Shown in pieces: positions 60,491 to 64,000 of a stretch of 64,000 nt of DNA. This stretch comes from Paraburkholderia polaris (lineage in GTDB: Bacteria; Pseudomonadota; Gammaproteobacteria; Burkholderiales; Burkholderiaceae). Under the pieces are notes generated by a model that was not told the origin of the DNA, ran no database searches, and was given only the letters and a program-made list of their open reading frames with translations. Every line of letters starts with the position of its first letter. Position 1 is the first letter of the stretch. Location of the stretch: assembly GCF_012927345.1 (NCBI RefSeq), contig NZ_JABBGJ010000037.1:50903-114902 (forward strand), written 5' to 3'. Position numbers and translations under genes: made by a program.

Positions 60491-61309
60491 TCAAAGCCAA
60501 TAAGGAACGCGATTACGAAAACGCTGCATCAGGAATTGCGCGAAGACAAAACCCACTACCAACAAACCAACTGACCACGCCCACGATTCCCAATGCATCG
60601 TACGGCCGGTCAACGGAGCGCGAACCGTTTCGATCAGGTGATAAAGCGGGTTGTATTCAGCGACCCACGCACGGCTCTTCAGGATTTCCGGCGACCACAT
60701 GACCGGCGTGAAAAAAAACACGACCTGGACCAGATTCGTGACGATCGGCGGGATGTCGCGAAAGCGCGCGCACAGCACGCCGAGCGTCACGCCGAGCCAT
60801 ACGCCATGCAGCAGCAGCAGCACCAGACCGAACGGCACTAGCAGGATTTCCCAGCCCGGCCATTTGCCGAACGCCAGCAACAGCACGACGACCACAGGCA
60901 AGCTGTGCAGCATGATCACGAAGTTGCGCCAGGCAATCCGACACACGTGGATCGTTAGCGGCAGACGGATCTGCTTGATCAGATATGCCGAGCCTATGAA
61001 GGCCGTACACCCTTCGTTTGCCACCGAGGCCAGATAGGCCCATACCACCAACCCGACTGCGAGGTACGGCAGATAGTCGGAGATTTCCTGGTGCAGCAGC
61101 GTCGAATACAGCGCGCCCAGCACCAGCACCATGATGACGGTGCTCAACGTAAACCAGAACGGACCGATTACCGAACGGCGATACCGCTGCCGGATATCGT
61201 GCCATCCCAGCGTGCCCCATACCCGCACCGACTTCATCCCGACGATCAGATCGTCGTTCTGAGTGTGACGTGTGAGGTCTTCCGTATCATTGACAAAACT
61301 AATATCCAT
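60491..61309 (-). CDS. wzm: O-antigen ABC exporter, permease subunit
   Basis: A 272-residue inner-membrane protein of the ABC-2 polysaccharide exporter type with six hydrophobic helices. Seen: WGTLGWHDIRQRYRRSVIGP followed by FWFTLSTVIMV, the conserved amphipathic start of Wzm/KpsM, GLVVWAYLASVANEGCTAFI, and the periplasmic-side NLVQVVFFFTPVMWSPEIL. Pairs with Wzt to carry the lipid-linked O-polysaccharide across the inner membrane. The ATG at 61309 begins one base after the manC stop (TGAGATG); a longer frame exists but would overlap manC. Confidence 0.93.
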   Translation of the reverse strand: MDISFVNDTEDLTRHTQNDDLIVGMKSVRVWGTLGWHDIRQRYRRSVIGPFWFTLSTVIMVLVLGALYSTLLHQEISDYLPYLAVGLVVWAYLASVANEGCTAFIGSAYLIKQIRLPLTIHVCRIAWRNFVIMLHSLPVVVVLLLAFGKWPGWEILLVPFGLVLLLLHGVWLGVTLGVLCARFRDIPPIVTNLVQVVFFFTPVMWSPEILKSRAWVAEYNPLYHLIETVRAPLTGRTMHWESWAWSVGLLVVGFVFAQFLMQRFRNRVPYWL

Positions 61310-61310
61310 C

Positions 61311-62726
61311 TCAAGCACGTCCGTAAATGTCTTCAAAGCGGACGATGTCATCTTCACCCAGATATTCGCCGCTCTGCACTTCAATCATCACGAGTTCAAC
61401 TACGCCCGGATTCTCGAGGCGATGTTTGTGACCCGCCGGAATGTAGGTCGACTCATTGGTCGAAACGAATAGCTCCTTCTCTCCGTTCACGACCTTGGCC
61501 ATGCCACTGACCACCACCCAATGCTCGTTGCGATGATGATGCATCTGCAAGCTAAGACTCGCGCCCGGCTTGACCTCGATGCGTTTGATCTTGAAGCGGG
61601 GGCCTTCTTCGAGCACCGAGTAAGTCCCCCACGGCCGGTGCACCTTGCGATGCACCTTGTACGTTTCATGACCGCGCGACTTGAGTTCGGCAAAAATCTG
61701 CTTCACGTCCTGAGCCCGGTCTTTATCCGCGATGAGCAGCGCGTCCGGCGTATCGATCACGATCAGGTTCTCGACGCCCACCGCGCCAATCAGCCGGTCG
61801 CCGCCACGCAAATAGCAGTTCTTGACGTCGAGCAGCAGCGCTTCGCCTTCGACACGATTGCCGCTGCCGTCCGCCGGCGAGAGGTCGCTAAGCGCCGTCC
61901 ACGAACCGACATCCGTCCAGCCGATGTCGCAGCGAACCACCGCCGCCTGCTCGCACTTCTCCATCACCGCATAGTCGAACGATACGTCCGGCACCGCGCC
62001 AAAGGAGCCAGGCTCAAGGCGAACCTGAGCACCAGCCTTACCCTCGGCGGAGGGCGACTTCTCCATGCACTCCGCAGCCGCGCTGAGAATCTCCGGGCAG
62101 TGCTGCTGCATTTCCTTCAGGATCGTGCCCGCGGTGAAGCAGAACATGCCCGAGTTCCACAAGAAATTGCCCGAAGCGAGATACTCGCGTGCCTTCTCGA
62201 GCGAAGGCTTCTCGACAAAACGCACCACCTTGTCGCCATCCGCCTCGATGTAGCCATAGCCGGTTTCAGGTGTCTCCGGATGCATACCGAAGGTCACCAC
62301 CTTGCCCGCCTGCGCAAGCTTCTGCGCCGCCGCCACAGCCGCGGCGAACGCCTGCTGGTCGGCAATCAGGTGATCGGCGGCCAGTACCAGCATGACTGTC
62401 TGGTCGCCATGCACCTTCGCCGTGTGCAACGCCGCCGTGGCAATCGCCGCAGCCGTGTTGCGACCAAACGGTTCGAGAATGAACGAGGTTGCGTTGCCCT
62501 TCGCGTTCACCTGGCGGAAATCGTCCTCGGTCTTGAAGAACAGATCGCGGTTCGTTACCGTGAGCACTTCCTTCACGCCCGGCAGCGCAACCGCGCGCAA
62601 GAACGCCTTTTGCAGCAGGCTCTCGCCATCCGCAAGGCGAATGAACGGTTTTGGGTGCGACTCGCGCGAGACCGGCCATAGTCTCGAACCCGCCCCGCCA
62701 CAAAGAATGATCGGTAACAAACTCAC
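61311..62726 (-). CDS. manC: Mannose-1-phosphate guanylyltransferase / mannose-6-phosphate isomerase
   Basis: A 471-residue bifunctional type-II enzyme. Residues 1-350 are the nucleotidyltransferase (LPIILCGGAGSRLWPVSRES with the GTP-binding loop at 9-20, and FVEKP). Residues about 365-470 are a cupin isomerase domain (RPWGTYSVLEEGPRFKIKRI, QMHHHRNEHWVVV with metal His, and HRLENPG). It makes GDP-mannose from mannose-1-P and GTP, using the product of the mutase at the left edge. The start is GTG at 62726, preceded by GAGAGGG. A fossil copy of its C-terminus is at 28505. Confidence 0.95.
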   Translation of the reverse strand: MSLLPIILCGGAGSRLWPVSRESHPKPFIRLADGESLLQKAFLRAVALPGVKEVLTVTNRDLFFKTEDDFRQVNAKGNATSFILEPFGRNTAAAIATAALHTAKVHGDQTVMLVLAADHLIADQQAFAAAVAAAQKLAQAGKVVTFGMHPETPETGYGYIEADGDKVVRFVEKPSLEKAREYLASGNFLWNSGMFCFTAGTILKEMQQHCPEILSAAAECMEKSPSAEGKAGAQVRLEPGSFGAVPDVSFDYAVMEKCEQAAVVRCDIGWTDVGSWTALSDLSPADGSGNRVEGEALLLDVKNCYLRGGDRLIGAVGVENLIVIDTPDALLIADKDRAQDVKQIFAELKSRGHETYKVHRKVHRPWGTYSVLEEGPRFKIKRIEVKPGASLSLQMHHHRNEHWVVVSGMAKVVNGEKELFVSTNESTYIPAGHKHRLENPGVVELVMIEVQSGEYLGEDDIVRFEDIYGRA

Positions 62727-62971
62727 AGAGCCCTCTCAGTACCGTATTTATTACTGATGTCTTCTGACGGTGAATAGTCAGCACGACCCACAAATCAGTC
62801 GATCGCGCGACCATCCGCACGCCCTGAATGTTCACGCGTTTGCCCCAAATACCGGGCCGCCGCGAGTCTTCCAGACCGAGCGATATTCTACCCCTGCCCC
62901 CTTTCACTATCGTCAGACAGTCAAGGCGCCACGCCGCATGGCGAGCGTCGGGCAAGAGCGCGTCTTATGCG

Positions 62972-63898
62972 TTAAGAACGGGCTGCAGGCGACCGCGGAA
63001 AAGCGTCGGTCAGGCACAGCTTCAAGGCGTCGCGCCAATGCGGCGCAGCAAGCCCGAACACCTGCGCCAACTTCTCGTTCGACATCCGTGAATTGGATGG
63101 ACGCTTTGCCGGCGTTGGATAGTCGGAAGCCGGAATCGGCAGCGTCTTCGGACGGTTCGGCAGATCCGCGAGTTCGAAAATAGCGGACGCGAAACCGTGC
63201 CACGATGTCGCATCGCCAGCACACAGGTGATAGATGCCCGAGCGCTCGCTCCACCACGTAGCGCTGTCTTCCGCAGCAAATGCCTGGGCGCTCAGATGCG
63301 CGGTCAGCGTCGCGATCGTGTTGCTCCAGGTCGGCGCGCCGAACTGATCGGCGACGACCTTTAACTCGGGCCGATCGGCGCCGAGCCGCAGCATGGTGAG
63401 CAGAAAATTCTTGCCACGGGTGCCGTACACCCAGCTCGTACGCAACACCAGATGATTCACGCCAGTCGCAGCGATCGCCTGCTCGCCGGCGAGCTTGGTA
63501 CGCCCGTACGCGTTCTGCGGATCCGTGGGGTCGTCTTCGACGTAGGCACCGTCTTTCTCGCCGTTGAACACGTAATCGGTCGAATAGTGAATCAACGCTG
63601 CGCCGAGCTTTTTCGCTTCTTCGGCCAGCACGCCCGGCGCTTCGCCGTTGATGCGCATGGCGAGATCGAATTCCTCTTCTGCCTTGTCGACCGCCGTATA
63701 GGCCGCGGGGTTGACGATCAGCGCAGGCCGCACGTCTCGAACAACCGCACGGACCTGGTCCAGATTGGACAGATCCAGCGTGGCGCGGTCGACCGCGACT
63801 ACGTTGCCGAGCCCTTGCAGCGTACGCGCGAGCTCGAAGCCAACCTGGCCATTTACCCCGGTGACGAGAATCGTCCGCCTGGCATCATGTGCGCTCAT
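62972..63898 (-). CDS. rfbD: dTDP-4-dehydrorhamnose reductase
   Basis: A 308-residue SDR enzyme for the last step of dTDP-L-rhamnose synthesis, reducing the 4-keto group with NAD(P)H. Seen: ILVTGVNGQVGFELARTLQG at residues 10-29, STDYVFNGEKDGAYVEDD (the Thr/Asp and substrate loop), the catalytic YxxxK in NAYGRTKLAGEQ and RTSWVYGTRGKNF. It begins 12 bases after the rfbC stop, in the usual rfbBACD order continuing beyond the right edge. A 245-base gap separates it from manC, which may therefore have its own promoter. Confidence 0.95.
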   Translation of the reverse strand: MSAHDARRTILVTGVNGQVGFELARTLQGLGNVVAVDRATLDLSNLDQVRAVVRDVRPALIVNPAAYTAVDKAEEEFDLAMRINGEAPGVLAEEAKKLGAALIHYSTDYVFNGEKDGAYVEDDPTDPQNAYGRTKLAGEQAIAATGVNHLVLRTSWVYGTRGKNFLLTMLRLGADRPELKVVADQFGAPTWSNTIATLTAHLSAQAFAAEDSATWWSERSGIYHLCAGDATSWHGFASAIFELADLPNRPKTLPIPASDYPTPAKRPSNSRMSNEKLAQVFGLAAPHWRDALKLCLTDAFPRSPAARS

Positions 63899-63909
63899 AC
63901 GGTAACCCC

Positions 63910-64000
63910 TTATGCGTAGACTTCAGCATCGGCAAGACGCTTGCCTGCCGCGTCTTTCGCGGCCAGCAACGGCTCGAAGTCAATCGGCCACTCGATACCC
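63910..64000 (-). CDS. rfbC: dTDP-4-dehydrorhamnose 3,5-epimerase, C-terminal end
   Basis: Only the last 30 residues are in the window: GIEWPIDFEPLLAAKDAAGK then RLADAEVYA and a TAA at 63910-63912. The (L)GIxWP stretch with LSxKDxxxxxLxxAEVF/Y is the standard RfbC C-terminus. It lies upstream of rfbD in the same direction. The rest is beyond the right edge. Confidence 0.88.
   Translation of the reverse strand, partial: GIEWPIDFEPLLAAKDAAGKRLADAEVYA

Noticed and set aside
61521..62681. Plus-strand open frame of about 386 residues
   Set aside because: Antisense to manC, with Arg/His/Leu-rich composition and no motif.
1..64000. CRISPR array, tRNA or rRNA genes
   Set aside because: No regular spacer-repeat pattern and no cloverleaf or rRNA-like sequence was seen on reading both strands.

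Overview
The window looks like a chromosomal surface-polysaccharide region of a GC-rich beta-proteobacterium of the Burkholderiaceae, most likely Paraburkholderia or Burkholderia sensu lato. This is inferred from codon and GC use, from a right half that follows the known Burkholderia O-antigen order (rfbC-rfbD ... wzm-wzt ... wbiG-wbiH-wbiI), and from the families present. No species can be named from the sequence alone. I see no tRNA, rRNA or CRISPR array.

Layout. (1) 1-5274: the 5' part of a phosphomannomutase gene on the minus strand, divergent from a plus-strand group with a Wzx-type flippase, a GT2, a GT4 and galE. (2) 6057-14726: an exopolysaccharide (EPS) assembly block with an ExoY/WcaJ-type initiating transferase, a Wzc-type BY-kinase, a GT2, a Wzy-like polymerase, an exported beta-helix lyase-like protein and a Crp/Fnr-type regulator. 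(3) 14727-28640: a rearranged segment full of relics (transposase pieces of three kinds and fragments of wzc, a GT9, hldE and manC). Intact genes survive among them: a second Wzx, a GT4, a second beta-helix lipoprotein, and a three-gene minus-strand cassette of adenylating ligase, carrier protein and tandem alpha/beta hydrolase. (4) 28676-30226: a methyl-accepting chemotaxis gene. (5) 30496-64000: the LPS O-antigen locus. It has a WecA-like initiating transferase, wbiI/wbiH/wbiG, a plus-strand island with a WbsX-RgpF fusion, a PhyH-like dioxygenase and unusual glycosyltransferases, an acyltransferase, a probable GtrABC-like three-component side-chain module, a tightly coupled operon (AMP ligase, deacetylase, UDP-GlcNAc 2-epimerase, two GTs), the ABC exporter wzm/wzt, manC, rfbD and the end of rfbC.

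How it fits together. ManB and ManC make GDP-mannose, GalE makes UDP-galactose, RfbC/D make dTDP-rhamnose and WecB makes UDP-ManNAc. Three different initiating phosphoglycosyl transferases (6057, 30496, 33560) and two export strategies (Wzx/Wzy with Wzc; Wzm/Wzt) imply at least two separate polymers. No Wza, Wzb or exosortase is visible. The most unusual parts are the carrier-protein cassette with non-canonical hydrolase nucleophiles (18437-22204), the 68-residue WW-repeat glycosyltransferase (40013-42343), the dioxygenase with an altered metal motif (39021-39953) and the set of pathway fossils between 5.3 and 28.6 kb.
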